Positions 1-7,624 are shown, counted from the first letter of the stretch. The stretch: DNA of 23,897 nt from Flavobacterium sp. (GCF_021151785.1 NZ_JAGKWP010000031.1:1-23897), one strand, 5' to 3'. Notes: generated by a model from the letters alone, not told the origin. Numbers and translations: made by a program.

Positions 1-76
1 ATGTTGCATAATACTTTTCAGGCGCTGACATGTCCTGAGGGTTCTTCTTAGGAAGAATTTTAAATTTAATTGCCAT
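1..76 (-). CDS. HU-family DNA-binding protein, N-terminal fragment
   Basis: Only the first 25 codons are inside the window; the gene runs off the left edge. The start is ATG at 76-74 and the translation begins MAIKFKILPKKNPQD and continues SAPEKYYAT. This pattern (MAIK-K, then KNPQD, then PEKYYA) is the start typical of the HU/IHF-like DNA-binding proteins of Bacteroidota, which bend and compact DNA and are usually about 120-150 residues long. The assignment rests only on this recognisable N-terminus; the DNA-binding arm lies outside the window. It is transcribed leftward from a roughly 100-base leader holding a possible promoter at 183-190 and a small hairpin at 119-135. Confidence 0.6.
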   Translation of the reverse strand, partial: MAIKFKILPKKNPQDMSAPEKYYAT

Positions 77-118
77 AATTTTTACAATTAAATGAAACAA
101 TAATTAGTTAGCGAAGTA

Positions 119-135
119 CATACTAAAATAGTATG
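119..135. repeat. Short inverted repeat in the HU-like leader
   Basis: CATACTA and TAGTATG form a perfect 7-base inverted repeat around the loop AAA. It lies 43 bases upstream of the HU-like start codon, within the probable leader. It could be an operator or an RNA hairpin. The A+T-rich stem makes a chance origin possible. Confidence 0.4.
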
Positions 136-182
136 CCTTTATGCTTTTACAAAGTTTAAAAATTTGTAGGAAAAACAAAAGT

Positions 183-190
183 CAAAGTTA
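183..190 (-). promoter_or_regulatory. Possible -7 element of the HU-like gene
   Basis: On the minus strand this reads TAACTTTG, an exact match to the Bacteroidota primary-sigma -7 consensus TAnnTTTG. No TTG box is seen at the usual distance upstream. The implied leader is about 100 bases, long for this group, so confidence is low. Confidence 0.3.
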
Positions 191-347
191 TTCACAATTG
201 AACGGAGTTTTTAACATTGTTGTTTTCTAATGTTGAAAACTTAATTCATTGATTTTCAGCAAATTGCCTTTTTGAAGGAATAATAATAAAAAATACCAAA
301 AGCCCAGTAAAACAAAGGGGTTAGCGTTCTTTTTGTTTCTTTATTAT

Positions 348-382
348 AAAAAGCGCATAAGCTAATTCATCAAGCGCTTTTT
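348..382. other. Terminator-like hairpin in non-coding DNA
   Basis: AAAAAGCGC (348-356) pairs with GCGCTTTTT (374-382) across a 17-base loop. Both strands would give a stem followed by U-rich sequence, so it could act as a terminator in either direction. No annotated gene ends here. It could mark the end of an unrecognised small transcript or be a relic. The large loop lowers confidence. Confidence 0.35.
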
Positions 383-540
383 CATTTCCTCAGTTAAAAA
401 AAAAGAATCAAATGAGTAAAAAACAGATTGTAAGCAAACGAAATGCTTATATGATATAAATGGTATGATAAATTTACTCATGAGAGCATGTAAAACTATA
501 TCAAATAAAAGAACCTCAGCTTCGGAAATTGTAAACTCTA

Positions 541-580
541 CAAAAGAAAAAACCCGACAGTTTTAAAAACTATCGGGTTT
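541..580 (-). terminator. Intrinsic terminator of the E2 gene
   Basis: AACCCGACAGTTT (551-563) pairs with AAACTATCGGGTT (567-579) with one mismatch and a 3-base loop. On the minus strand the stem is followed by TTTTTTCTTTT, a good U tract. It lies 68 bases after the stop codon of the E2 gene, and no plus-strand gene ends nearby. Confidence 0.8.
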
Positions 581-647
581 GCATAATATTATAGATTCTG
601 AAATCAATTTTTCAACGAAGTCAACAGAAATCAGAATGATAAAAATC

Positions 648-1964
648 TTAAATTTCTCTGTTGATGTCCCAAGACTCTAACAAGTCAGCTACACGTTTCA
701 CAAAACTTCCCCCTAATGCACCATCAACTACTCTGTGGTCATATGAGTGTGACAAGAACATTTTTTGACGAATACCAATGAAATCACCTTCTGGAGTTTC
801 GATAACCGCTGGTACTTTTCTAATGGCTCCTAAAGCTAAAATTCCCACTTGTGGTTGGTTGATAATTGGAGTACCAAATACGGAACCAAAAGTTCCCACA
901 TTAGTCACCGTATACGTTCCACCTTGTGTATCGTCTGGTTTTAACTTACCTGCTTTAGCACGGTTTCCTAAATCATTCACCGCTTTCGCCATACCTACTA
1001 AATTCAATTGATCTGCATTCTTAATTACAGGAACAATTAAATTACCATTTGGTAAAGCCGCAGCCATTCCTAAATTGATATTTTTCTTTTTGATAATATA
1101 ATCGCCTTCAACAGAAATATTCATTCCTGGGAACTCTTTTAATGCTTTAGCTACTGCTTCCATAAAGATAGGAGTAAAAGTTAATTTTTCACCCTCTCTC
1201 TTTTCAAAAGCATTTTTGTTTTTATCTCTCCACTTAACAATATTGGTAACATCAACTTCAATAAAAGACTGAACGTGAGCAGAAGTCGCTTTAGATTCAA
1301 CCATATATTTTGAAATCAATTTACGCATTCTGTCCATCTCAACAATGTCATCTCCGCCATTTACAGAAACTGGAACAGCTTGAGAAGCAGGAGCGACTGT
1401 TTCAACCGCTGGAGTAGCTTTTGGAGCAGAAACAGGTGATGGAGTTGCAACAACTGGTTGTGCTCCTCTTGTTTTAATGTAGTTTAAAATATCTTCTTTA
1501 TTAACTCTTCCGTCTTTACCCGTACCGTTAATTGACTCCAATTCAGCTAACGAAATTCCTTCTTCCTTAGCAATATTTTTTACTAAAGGTGAAAAGAATT
1601 TTTCTGAGTTAGAAAAATCTGCAGATGTAACTGTTTCTTTAGCTGTTTCAACCGTTTGCGCTACTTCGGCTACAGCAATAGGCGCTTCGGCTTTTGCAAC
1701 TGGTGCTGCTTCAGCATTACCGCCTTCTGTTTCAATAATAGCAATGGTTTGACCAACCTGAACGACATCATCTACATTAAATAAAATCTCTACCAACGTT
1801 CCAGCAACCTCAGAAGGCACCTCACTGTCTACTTTATCTGTCGCGATTTCTAAGACGGCTTCGTCCATTTCAATCGTATCCCCTACATTCTTTAACCAAT
1901 TTGTAATAGTTGCTTCTGCAACACTCTCTCCCATTTTAGGAAGCTTTAATTCAAATCTTGCCAT
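648..1964 (-). CDS. 2-oxo acid dehydrogenase E2 (lipoyl acyltransferase)
   Basis: 438 residues, full length for an E2 acyltransferase, the core subunit that moves the acyl group from the lipoyl arm to CoA. Residues 3-77 form a lipoyl domain with the DKV lipoylation site at Lys44. An Ala/Pro-rich linker follows. Residues 123-163 form the E1/E3-binding domain, and from about 207 the catalytic domain ends in the DHRVVDG motif (His410, Asp414). The start is ATG at 1964; a -7-like element lies 36 bases upstream. The lipoyl region (MARFELKLPKMGES, then ATDKVDSEVPSE) resembles flavobacterial E2 proteins annotated for branched-chain 2-oxo acids more than OdhB of 2-oxoglutarate dehydrogenase, but substrate cannot be settled from sequence alone. 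No E1 or E3 gene is adjacent, so partners must be encoded elsewhere. Confidence 0.93.
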   Translation of the reverse strand: MARFELKLPKMGESVAEATITNWLKNVGDTIEMDEAVLEIATDKVDSEVPSEVAGTLVEILFNVDDVVQVGQTIAIIETEGGNAEAAPVAKAEAPIAVAEVAQTVETAKETVTSADFSNSEKFFSPLVKNIAKEEGISLAELESINGTGKDGRVNKEDILNYIKTRGAQPVVATPSPVSAPKATPAVETVAPASQAVPVSVNGGDDIVEMDRMRKLISKYMVESKATSAHVQSFIEVDVTNIVKWRDKNKNAFEKREGEKLTFTPIFMEAVAKALKEFPGMNISVEGDYIIKKKNINLGMAAALPNGNLIVPVIKNADQLNLVGMAKAVNDLGNRAKAGKLKPDDTQGGTYTVTNVGTFGSVFGTPIINQPQVGILALGAIRKVPAVIETPEGDFIGIRQKMFLSHSYDHRVVDGALGGSFVKRVADLLESWDINREI

Positions 1965-1999
1965 ATATTTAATGTAACGTTGTGTTCTCTAATATTGGT

Positions 2000-2007
2000 T
2001 GCAAAAA
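2000..2007 (-). promoter_or_regulatory. Candidate -7 element of the E2 gene
   Basis: The minus strand reads TATTTTTGCA, matching TAnnTTTG with the common trailing CA. It sits 36 bases before the E2 start codon, giving a leader of about 30 bases. No clear TTG box is seen at -33. It suggests the E2 gene has its own promoter in addition to any read-through from the glycosyltransferase gene 80 bases upstream, where no terminator is visible. Confidence 0.45.
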
Positions 2008-2044
2008 TAATAATTTTTCTCTCCTTTTTTAAGAATATGATAAT

Positions 2045-3190
2045 TTATTTTAAAAATAACACTTCTCCTCTATTGTTGGCATCATTACTCCCAATACAAT
2101 AATTTGAAGTCGCTATATAATTTTTAAACGTAATGTGTTTTGTTGCTTTTGAATGCATAAAACTACTAATTTCTTTGAAACTGAAAGTCGTGGTATCAAA
2201 AATTACTTCTATCTTTTTTTTTGAATCTGGAGCAAATAAATTAAAATCAGTCAAATAACCTATTTTTTTATCCTCTGCAATGGGAATTTGAAAATTGACA
2301 TTTCTGGAAAAAACTACATATTCGTCAATAGTAACAGCTCTATTTTGTTGTTGTGTTTTCTTGAAAAAACTAAAAATGATACTACCAAAGCGCATTATGT
2401 AATCAAAAACAATTGACTTTTTAAAGTGTTTTCCATAAAAAAACTGCATGGCTTCTTGAAATCGCTTCATGTAAGTTACATCTCTAACGGTACTTTCTCC
2501 TTTATAATGAATAACCGTTGTTTCTGCAAAATAAAAATTGGCTTTCCCTAATTTACGAATCATATAACTCAAATCAATATCATCAGAATACATAAAGCAA
2601 TTTTCATCAAATCCGCCCACTTCAAGATATAGTTCCTTTTTCATCACCATAAAAGCCCCTACTAAAATATCGACTTGTCCATTTTCATCCTTGGTTAAAT
2701 GTTGCGCATAATATTGATTAAACCATTTAGTCGTTGGAAACCATTTATACAATCCAAAAATCTTTGTAAATGCCACCCAAGGTGTTGGAACGCCTCTTTT
2801 ACTCTCTGGAAGAAACCGCCCTGTGCCATCTATTAATTTACAACCAATAATCCCTACATTTAAAGGTATACTTTTTCCAATAGAAGCTAAAATTTTCACA
2901 AACGTATCTTCTGCCACCACAGTATCGGGATTTAAAATACAGATATATTCCCCTTTTGCTTGTGCAACTCCGATATTATTTCCTTTGGGAAAACCTAAAT
3001 TATCTTGATTCACAATAAGCGTAACATCAGGGAATTTAGTTCTCATCATTTGGCAACTATCATCCGATGATGCATTGTCTACAACAATAATCTCCCCATT
3101 TATATGCGCTAACGCTTTTTGAACGCTATAAACACATTGTTCTAAAAAGTAGCGGACATTATAATTGAGAATAATAACAGACAGTTGCAT
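2045..3190 (-). CDS. Family 2 glycosyltransferase
   Basis: 381 residues. Residues 1-240 form a GT-A inverting transferase domain: VIILNYN at the N-terminus, the nucleotide-sugar motif VVDNASSDDS (37-46), the metal-binding DxD-like NPDT (87-90), and the acidic acceptor-side motif SDDIDLSYMIRKLG (202-215). This layout matches WbbL/rhamnosyltransferase-like enzymes that add sugars to surface polysaccharide or glycolipid. There is no signal peptide or convincing membrane segment; residues 260-276 are amphipathic and may touch the membrane. The last 100 residues are not part of the catalytic fold and end in a GSNDANNRGEVL segment. Acceptor and sugar are unknown. The start is ATG at 3190, 42 bases downstream of a -7-like element; the ABC-F gene diverges from the same intergenic region. 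It does not sit in a visible polysaccharide cluster. Confidence 0.88.
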   Translation of the reverse strand: MQLSVIILNYNVRYFLEQCVYSVQKALAHINGEIIVVDNASSDDSCQMMRTKFPDVTLIVNQDNLGFPKGNNIGVAQAKGEYICILNPDTVVAEDTFVKILASIGKSIPLNVGIIGCKLIDGTGRFLPESKRGVPTPWVAFTKIFGLYKWFPTTKWFNQYYAQHLTKDENGQVDILVGAFMVMKKELYLEVGGFDENCFMYSDDIDLSYMIRKLGKANFYFAETTVIHYKGESTVRDVTYMKRFQEAMQFFYGKHFKKSIVFDYIMRFGSIIFSFFKKTQQQNRAVTIDEYVVFSRNVNFQIPIAEDKKIGYLTDFNLFAPDSKKKIEVIFDTTTFSFKEISSFMHSKATKHITFKNYIATSNYCIGSNDANNRGEVLFLK

Positions 3191-3231
3191 TTTTAAGTAC
3201 TAATTTGAACATTAATCCATTCGTTGATGAG

Positions 3232-3239
3232 CAAATATA
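3232..3239 (-). promoter_or_regulatory. Candidate -7 element of the glycosyltransferase gene
   Basis: TATATTTGC on the minus strand matches TAnnTTTG, 41 bases before the start codon. No -33 TTG is visible at normal spacing. It lies back to back with the ABC-F promoter candidate at 3287-3294. Confidence 0.42.
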
Positions 3240-3286
3240 ATTTGAAAATTTGAATAATATTGAATGTGGGTACATATATAAAACAC

Positions 3287-3294
3287 TATTTTTG
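3287..3294 (+). promoter_or_regulatory. Candidate -7 element of the ABC-F operon
   Basis: TATTTTTGCA matches TAnnTTTG and lies 47 bases before the ATG at 3342. A TTG at 3260-3262 lies 24 bases upstream, slightly longer than the usual spacer. A probable promoter for the ABC-F and methyltransferase pair. Confidence 0.48.
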
Positions 3295-3341
3295 CAAAAC
3301 GATTGGCACATTGCCATATTGTCTAATTGACAAATTAAAAA

Positions 3342-5204
3342 ATGAATTACCTTTCAGTTGAAAATATAGCCAAGCATTACGGAGAGCGCACTTTGTTTGA
3401 AAATGTATCTTTTGGAATTAATAAAGATCAGAAAATCGCATTTATCGCAAAAAATGGTTCGGGAAAAACAACCATTATGAATATGCTTACGGGCAAAGAC
3501 GAACCCGATTCGGGTCAAGTTGTTGTTCGAAAAGACATAAAGATGGCATTCTTGGCGCAGGATAATAATCTACAGGATGAATTAACCATTGAGGAAAGTA
3601 TTTTTGCCAGTGATAATGACACCTTAAAGGTCATTGAACGTTATGAAAAAGCATTACAGCATCCAGAAGATGAAGAAGCGTATCAAAAGGCTTTTGACGA
3701 TATGGATAGGCATAACGCATGGGATTTTGAAACACAATACAAACAAATTTTATTCAAATTAAAACTTGAAGATTTAAAACTAAAAGTAAAGAGTCTTTCT
3801 GGAGGGCAAAAAAAACGTTTAGCACTTGCCATCATACTGATAAACAGACCCGATTTATTAATCTTAGATGAACCAACCAACCATTTGGATTTAGAAATGA
3901 TTGAATGGTTGGAAGATTATTTTGCTAAGGAAAACATCACACTTTTCATGGTAACACACGATCGTTTTTTCCTTGAACGAGTGTGTAATGAAATCATTGA
4001 ACTCGACAATGGTAAAATTTACCAATACAAAGGAAATTACTCTTATTATTTACAGAAAAAAGAGGAACGAATAGCTTCTGAAAATGCGAGTATTGACAAG
4101 GCACAAAATTTATTTGTAAAAGAATTAGCCTGGATGCGACGTCAACCAAAAGCAAGAACAACCAAATCCAAATCGCGTCAAGACGACTTTTATGTGATCA
4201 AAGAAAAAGCCATGAGTCGTAGAAAAGAAAACGTGTTGGAATTAGAAATCAACATGGAACGCATGGGAAGTAAGATTGTTGAAATGGTAAAATTGCACAA
4301 AAAATTCAAAGATAAAACCATTTTGAACGACTTTAACTATTCATTTCAACGAGGTGAACGTGTGGGAATTATTGGGAAAAATGGAACAGGAAAATCTACT
4401 TTCTTAAATATCTTAACCCACACACTTGAACCAGAGGCAGGAAAAGTAATTATTGGAGACACCATTAAAATGGGATATTATACCCAAAGCGGTATTAATC
4501 CAAAACCCGGTCAAAAAGTAATTGAGGTTATCAAAGAATATGGCGAATACATTCCACTAACAAAAGGAAAAATCATTTCGGCCTCCCAATTATTAGAACG
4601 CTTTTTGTTCGATTCGAAAAAACAATACGATTATGTAGAGAAATTAAGCGGTGGTGAATTGAAACGATTGTATTTATGTACCGTATTAATTCAAAACCCC
4701 AATTTCCTAATTCTGGATGAGCCAACGAATGACTTAGATATTGTGACATTAAACGTATTGGAAAACTTTTTACTAGATTATCCAGGATGTTTAGTAGTTG
4801 TGAGTCACGACCGTTATTTTATGGATAAAATTGTAGATCATTTATTTGTATTTAGAGGCGAAGGAGAAGTAGAAGATTTTCCAGGAAATTATTCTGATTG
4901 GCGAATTTATGAAGATTCAGTAGCTCCAGTCAAAGAAGAAAAAATAGATTCAGATAACGCAAAATCTTGGAAAGAAAAACAAGTAAAAGCAGGATTGACC
5001 TTCAATGAACAAAAAGAATTTAATAAAATTGAGCGTGAAATCAAAGATTTAGAAACCAAGAAAAAAGAAATTGAACATATTTTTGCTTCAACAGAATTAA
5101 ATCATGAAGAAATAGAAAAAAAATCAAATGAATTACAAAAAATAATATCTGATTTAGAGTCTAAAGAAGAACGTTGGTTTGAGTTGAGTTTGAAAATGGA
5201 ATAA
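3342..5204 (+). CDS. ABC-F family ATPase (Uup-like)
   Basis: 620 residues with two ABC ATPase domains in one chain and no membrane segments, the hallmark of ABC-F proteins, which act on ribosomes rather than as transporters. Domain 1 has Walker A AKNGSGKTT (36-44), signature LSGGQKKRLALA (152-163) and Walker B LLILDEPTNHLD (172-183). Domain 2 has GKNGTGKST (345-353), LSGGELKRL (435-443) and FLILDEPTNDLD (455-466), with SHDR after it. A positively charged linker with WMRRQPKARTTKSKSR (264-279) lies between them. The last 80 residues form a Lys/Glu-rich coiled coil like the C-terminal domain of Uup. Homologues include Uup and antibiotic-protection ABC-F factors; the C-terminal coil favours the Uup type and a housekeeping role. 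The methyltransferase gene follows after 29 bases, likely cotranscribed. Confidence 0.93.
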   Translation: MNYLSVENIAKHYGERTLFENVSFGINKDQKIAFIAKNGSGKTTIMNMLTGKDEPDSGQVVVRKDIKMAFLAQDNNLQDELTIEESIFASDNDTLKVIERYEKALQHPEDEEAYQKAFDDMDRHNAWDFETQYKQILFKLKLEDLKLKVKSLSGGQKKRLALAIILINRPDLLILDEPTNHLDLEMIEWLEDYFAKENITLFMVTHDRFFLERVCNEIIELDNGKIYQYKGNYSYYLQKKEERIASENASIDKAQNLFVKELAWMRRQPKARTTKSKSRQDDFYVIKEKAMSRRKENVLELEINMERMGSKIVEMVKLHKKFKDKTILNDFNYSFQRGERVGIIGKNGTGKSTFLNILTHTLEPEAGKVIIGDTIKMGYYTQSGINPKPGQKVIEVIKEYGEYIPLTKGKIISASQLLERFLFDSKKQYDYVEKLSGGELKRLYLCTVLIQNPNFLILDEPTNDLDIVTLNVLENFLLDYPGCLVVVSHDRYFMDKIVDHLFVFRGEGEVEDFPGNYSDWRIYEDSVAPVKEEKIDSDNAKSWKEKQVKAGLTFNEQKEFNKIEREIKDLETKKKEIEHIFASTELNHEEIEKKSNELQKIISDLESKEERWFELSLKME

Positions 5205-5233
5205 AATCTTTTTTACTCGGTAAATTTGTAAAT

Positions 5234-6055
5234 ATGTTTCATCTAATTAAATCATACTTATCCTTCATTCTTAAAGCTAAAAACGAACACGGTGTACATT
5301 CCCCTTTTGTGTTTGATTTGGTTTGTAAATGCTTTTATGATTTAACAAAATATCCCGAATATGATGCATTAGATGAATATAGAACCTCACTTTTAAACAA
5401 CCATACAACTATTGATGTAACTGATTTCGATACAGATTCTCAAGCTATTAAATCCAATACGCGTGAAATTGCTGCAATTGCAAAAAACGCTGGAATTTCA
5501 AGAAAAAGAGCCCAATTGTTATTTCGATTGGTACGTTATTTTCAACCTAAAGAAATTTTAGAGGTTGGCACTTCCTTAGGATTAGCTACTTCTGCTTTAG
5601 CACTGGGAAATACTAGAGGTAAAATCATCTCTTTAGCTACTTGTCCCAACACACAAAATCAATGTCAATTGCATTTACAAAAGTTTAATATCAATCGTGT
5701 AAATTACATTACAACTGAATTTTCAAGCTTTTTAAACAGTATCGACTTTACAACTTCGACTTTCGATTTCATTTATTTCCACAGTAATCATTCCAAAAAA
5801 GCAACTTTAGAATACTTTGATACTTTATTGCCAACTATCACCAACGAAACCATTTGGATTTTTGAGGACATCCATAGGGCACAAGAAAAGGAAGAAGCAT
5901 GGCAAATAATTAAGAATCATCCAAAAGTTACTGTATCAATTGACACGTATCAATGGGGACTGATTTTCTTTAGAAAAGAACAAAACAAAGAGCATTTCTA
6001 CATTAAAACTGAACAAAATTTAAGCTCAAAGTTTTTTAAAAAAATAAGAATATAA
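5234..6055 (+). CDS. Class I SAM-dependent methyltransferase
   Basis: 273 residues, cytoplasmic. The SAM-binding motif I is ILEVGTSLGLATSALALG (108-125), followed by a Rossmann-like alternation ending in the WIFEDIHRAQEKEEAW region (208-223) and YQWGLIFFR near the C-terminus. The overall pattern resembles small O-methyltransferase-like proteins such as YrrM, and the N-terminus (KNEHGVHSPFVFDLV, 17-31) is typical of the flavobacterial version. The segment after strand 4 reads YFHSNHSKKATLEYF (181-195), where related proteins usually have an Asp-Gly before Asn-His, so the metal or catalytic site may be altered. Substrate unknown. It lies 29 bases after the ABC-F gene and ends in a strong terminator, so a role next to ribosome or RNA function is possible but only inferred from position. 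Confidence 0.85.
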   Translation: MFHLIKSYLSFILKAKNEHGVHSPFVFDLVCKCFYDLTKYPEYDALDEYRTSLLNNHTTIDVTDFDTDSQAIKSNTREIAAIAKNAGISRKRAQLLFRLVRYFQPKEILEVGTSLGLATSALALGNTRGKIISLATCPNTQNQCQLHLQKFNINRVNYITTEFSSFLNSIDFTTSTFDFIYFHSNHSKKATLEYFDTLLPTITNETIWIFEDIHRAQEKEEAWQIIKNHPKVTVSIDTYQWGLIFFRKEQNKEHFYIKTEQNLSSKFFKKIRI

Positions 6056-6091
6056 AAAAGGCAGCTTACAACGTGGTAATACTGCCTTTTT
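6054..6091. terminator. Bidirectional terminator between methyltransferase and lipoprotein genes
   Basis: AAAAAGGCAG (6055-6064) pairs with CTGCCTTTTT (6082-6091), with a further TTAC/GTAA pairing inside the 17-base loop. A and T tracts flank both sides, so it can serve the methyltransferase gene (plus, overlapping its stop codon) and the lipoprotein gene (minus, stop at 6121). Confidence 0.8.
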
Positions 6092-6120
6092 CTAACCAAA
6101 AAAACCTAACTAACCTACTT

Positions 6121-6778
6121 TTATTTTTCATTTGAACGTGCACCAATACGGTCTATTCGCAATTTAGCATTCATTTTAAATTTAATCACGCCTATTCTTG
6201 AACGCTCCTTTGACGATAACTCCGCTTCAATTCTTTTTTTACGTTCGTTTAATGCTACCAACAACAACTTAATCTCATCTATTTCTTGTTTTGTGTATTC
6301 ATGGTTGTGCTCTTTGTATACTTCAAATAATTGTTCATAAACCGCCAAGGCATTCTCCGTGGTTACCCAATTAAAATTTCTATGTTCATTAACTTTACCA
6401 ACTCCAAACAAAGAGTTTCTCAATGACTGAAGTGGAGACAATGAACTTTTAACTATATTGTTTTTTACTGTTTCTGAATATTTAACATACTTTGTTTTAG
6501 TCTTTTTAAGTTTTTCAACTTTTTTTGCACGTTCTTTTTCAGACAACTCTTGCATCGCTTTTTCAGCTTCTTGAGAACGTATTTCAAATTCAGCTTCAAT
6601 TTTAGCTAAATTAGGTTCTGCTTCATCCATCGTAACTTGATTTAAAGAATCCACAAACTTTTCATATTCAGCTATAGTTTGCTCAGCTTGCAGCTTGCGT
6701 TTCTTCATTGGACTTACATGAAACAATTACAACTACACTTGCCAAGACAAATACTATTCTTATGGTAATTTTCTTCAT
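6121..6778 (-). pseudogene. Lipoprotein gene split by a 7-base duplication (DUF6565-like)
   Basis: Two overlapping frames make one gene. The first, ATG 6778 to TGA 6683, encodes 31 residues: MKKITIRIVFVLASVVVIVSC, a classic lipoprotein signal with Cys21 as lipid-bearing residue, then KSNEETQAAS. The second frame runs open to the stop at 6121 and encodes about 190 residues rich in Lys and Glu, with a coiled-coil half (EKFVDSL to KTKTKYVKYSE) and a C-terminal part holding RNSLFGVGKVNEHRNFNW. Deleting one copy of the 7-base tandem repeat at 6685-6698 fuses them as SCKSNEETQAEQTIAEYEKF and gives a 216-residue lipoprotein. The protein resembles flavobacterial lipoproteins of the DUF6565 type (from memory, not searched). 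Translation from ATG 6726 would lack any export signal. It could be a fresh pseudogene, a phase-variable gene or an assembly error. Function unknown. Confidence 0.82.
6684..6698. repeat. 7-base tandem duplication causing the frameshift
   Basis: On the plus strand AGCTTGC occurs twice in direct succession at 6685-6691 and 6692-6698, and the preceding C at 6684 extends the period-7 tract to 15 bases. The extra 7 bases shift the lipoprotein frame by one. Confidence 0.95.
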
Positions 6779-6786
6779 TTGACTAA

Positions 6787-6791
6787 CCTCC
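6787..6791 (-). promoter_or_regulatory. Strong Shine-Dalgarno that fixes the lipoprotein start
   Basis: The minus strand reads GGAGG followed by 8 bases and ATG at 6778. An in-frame ATG at 6793 overlaps this GGAGG, but the start at 6778 gives the normal MKK lipoprotein signal and correct spacing. A full GGAGG is unusual for Bacteroidota, whose genes mostly lack this motif. Confidence 0.65.
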
Positions 6792-6934
6792 ATTTTAATA
6801 GAGTAAAATTATTCATTTAAAAAGAATTAAATATTATATAATTCCCACATTCATTTACAAAAATCACACATTATGACCAATAACATGTAACATTTTAGAT
6901 CAATCATCGTCCTATTAAAAAAAATAAAAAAAAG

Positions 6935-7624
6935 ATGAGTCAACCTATCATAGACATTAAAGGAATTACTAGAGATTTCCCTCTAGGCAATGAAACGGTA
7001 CATGTATTAAAGGGAATTGATTTAGTAATAAATAAAGGAGAATATGTTGCATTAATGGGACCTTCAGGTTCAGGAAAATCAACATTGATGAATATTTTAG
7101 GTTGTTTAGACACCCCAACATCAGGTAGTTACATTTTGAATGGCAAACTAGTAAGTGAAATGCACGACGATGAATTAGCCGAGATTAGAAACAAAGAAAT
7201 CGGATTTGTATTTCAAACATTCAATCTAATGCCACGAACAACTGCTTTAGACAATGTAGCCTTGCCTATGGTTTATGCAGGAAAATCAAAAGAGGAACGA
7301 AATTCCAGAGCTACTGAAGTTTTAACTCAAGTTGGTCTTTCAGACAGAATGGACCATAAACCAAACCAATTATCAGGAGGACAACGACAACGAGTTGCTG
7401 TAGCTAGAGCATTAGTGAATAAGCCTTCTATAATTTTAGCTGACGAACCTACGGGTAACTTAGACAGCAAAACTTCTATTGAAATCATGAAGTTATTTGG
7501 TGAAATTCATGCTAATGGTAATACGGTAATTCTAGTTACTCACGAGGAGGACATTGCCGCTCATGCACATAGAATCATACGCGTTAAAGATGGCATCATT
7601 GAAAAAGACGAAAGACAAAAGTAA
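6935..7624 (+). CDS. ABC transporter ATPase of the LolD/MacB type
   Basis: 229 residues, a single complete ABC ATPase. Walker A GPSGSGKST (42-50), Q-loop Gln94 in FVFQTFNLMP, signature LSGGQRQRVAVARAL (146-160), Walker B IILADEPTGNLDS (166-178) and switch His203 in VTHEED. The FQTFNLMPRTTALDNVALPM stretch and length are characteristic of the LolD/MacB/FtsE group, which power lipoprotein release, macrolide or peptide export, or cell-division machinery through a FtsX-type permease. No permease gene is adjacent: the next gene is dapF on the other strand. The partner must be elsewhere, so the exact role is unresolved. The start ATG at 6935 follows a long A-rich tract, the usual initiation context here. 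It diverges from the broken lipoprotein gene. Confidence 0.9.
   Translation: MSQPIIDIKGITRDFPLGNETVHVLKGIDLVINKGEYVALMGPSGSGKSTLMNILGCLDTPTSGSYILNGKLVSEMHDDELAEIRNKEIGFVFQTFNLMPRTTALDNVALPMVYAGKSKEERNSRATEVLTQVGLSDRMDHKPNQLSGGQRQRVAVARALVNKPSIILADEPTGNLDSKTSIEIMKLFGEIHANGNTVILVTHEEDIAAHAHRIIRVKDGIIEKDERQK

Larger units (their letters stand above)
77..540. other. Non-coding stretch upstream of the HU-like gene
   Basis: About 460 bases without a credible gene; the longest ATG frame I noted (412-459) has 15 codons. It holds a -7-like element at 183-190, a perfect 7-base inverted repeat with a 3-base loop at 119-135, and a 9-base inverted repeat with a 17-base loop at 348-382 that is flanked by T runs in both directions. 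It probably serves as the 5' regulatory region of the HU-like gene and may also hold a small RNA, but nothing identifies one. No tRNA-like fold was seen. Confidence 0.5.

Noticed and set aside
412..459. Short ATG frame of 15 codons in the HU upstream region
   Set aside because: Too short, with no recognisable product or clear ribosome-binding site; expected by chance in this A+T-rich DNA.
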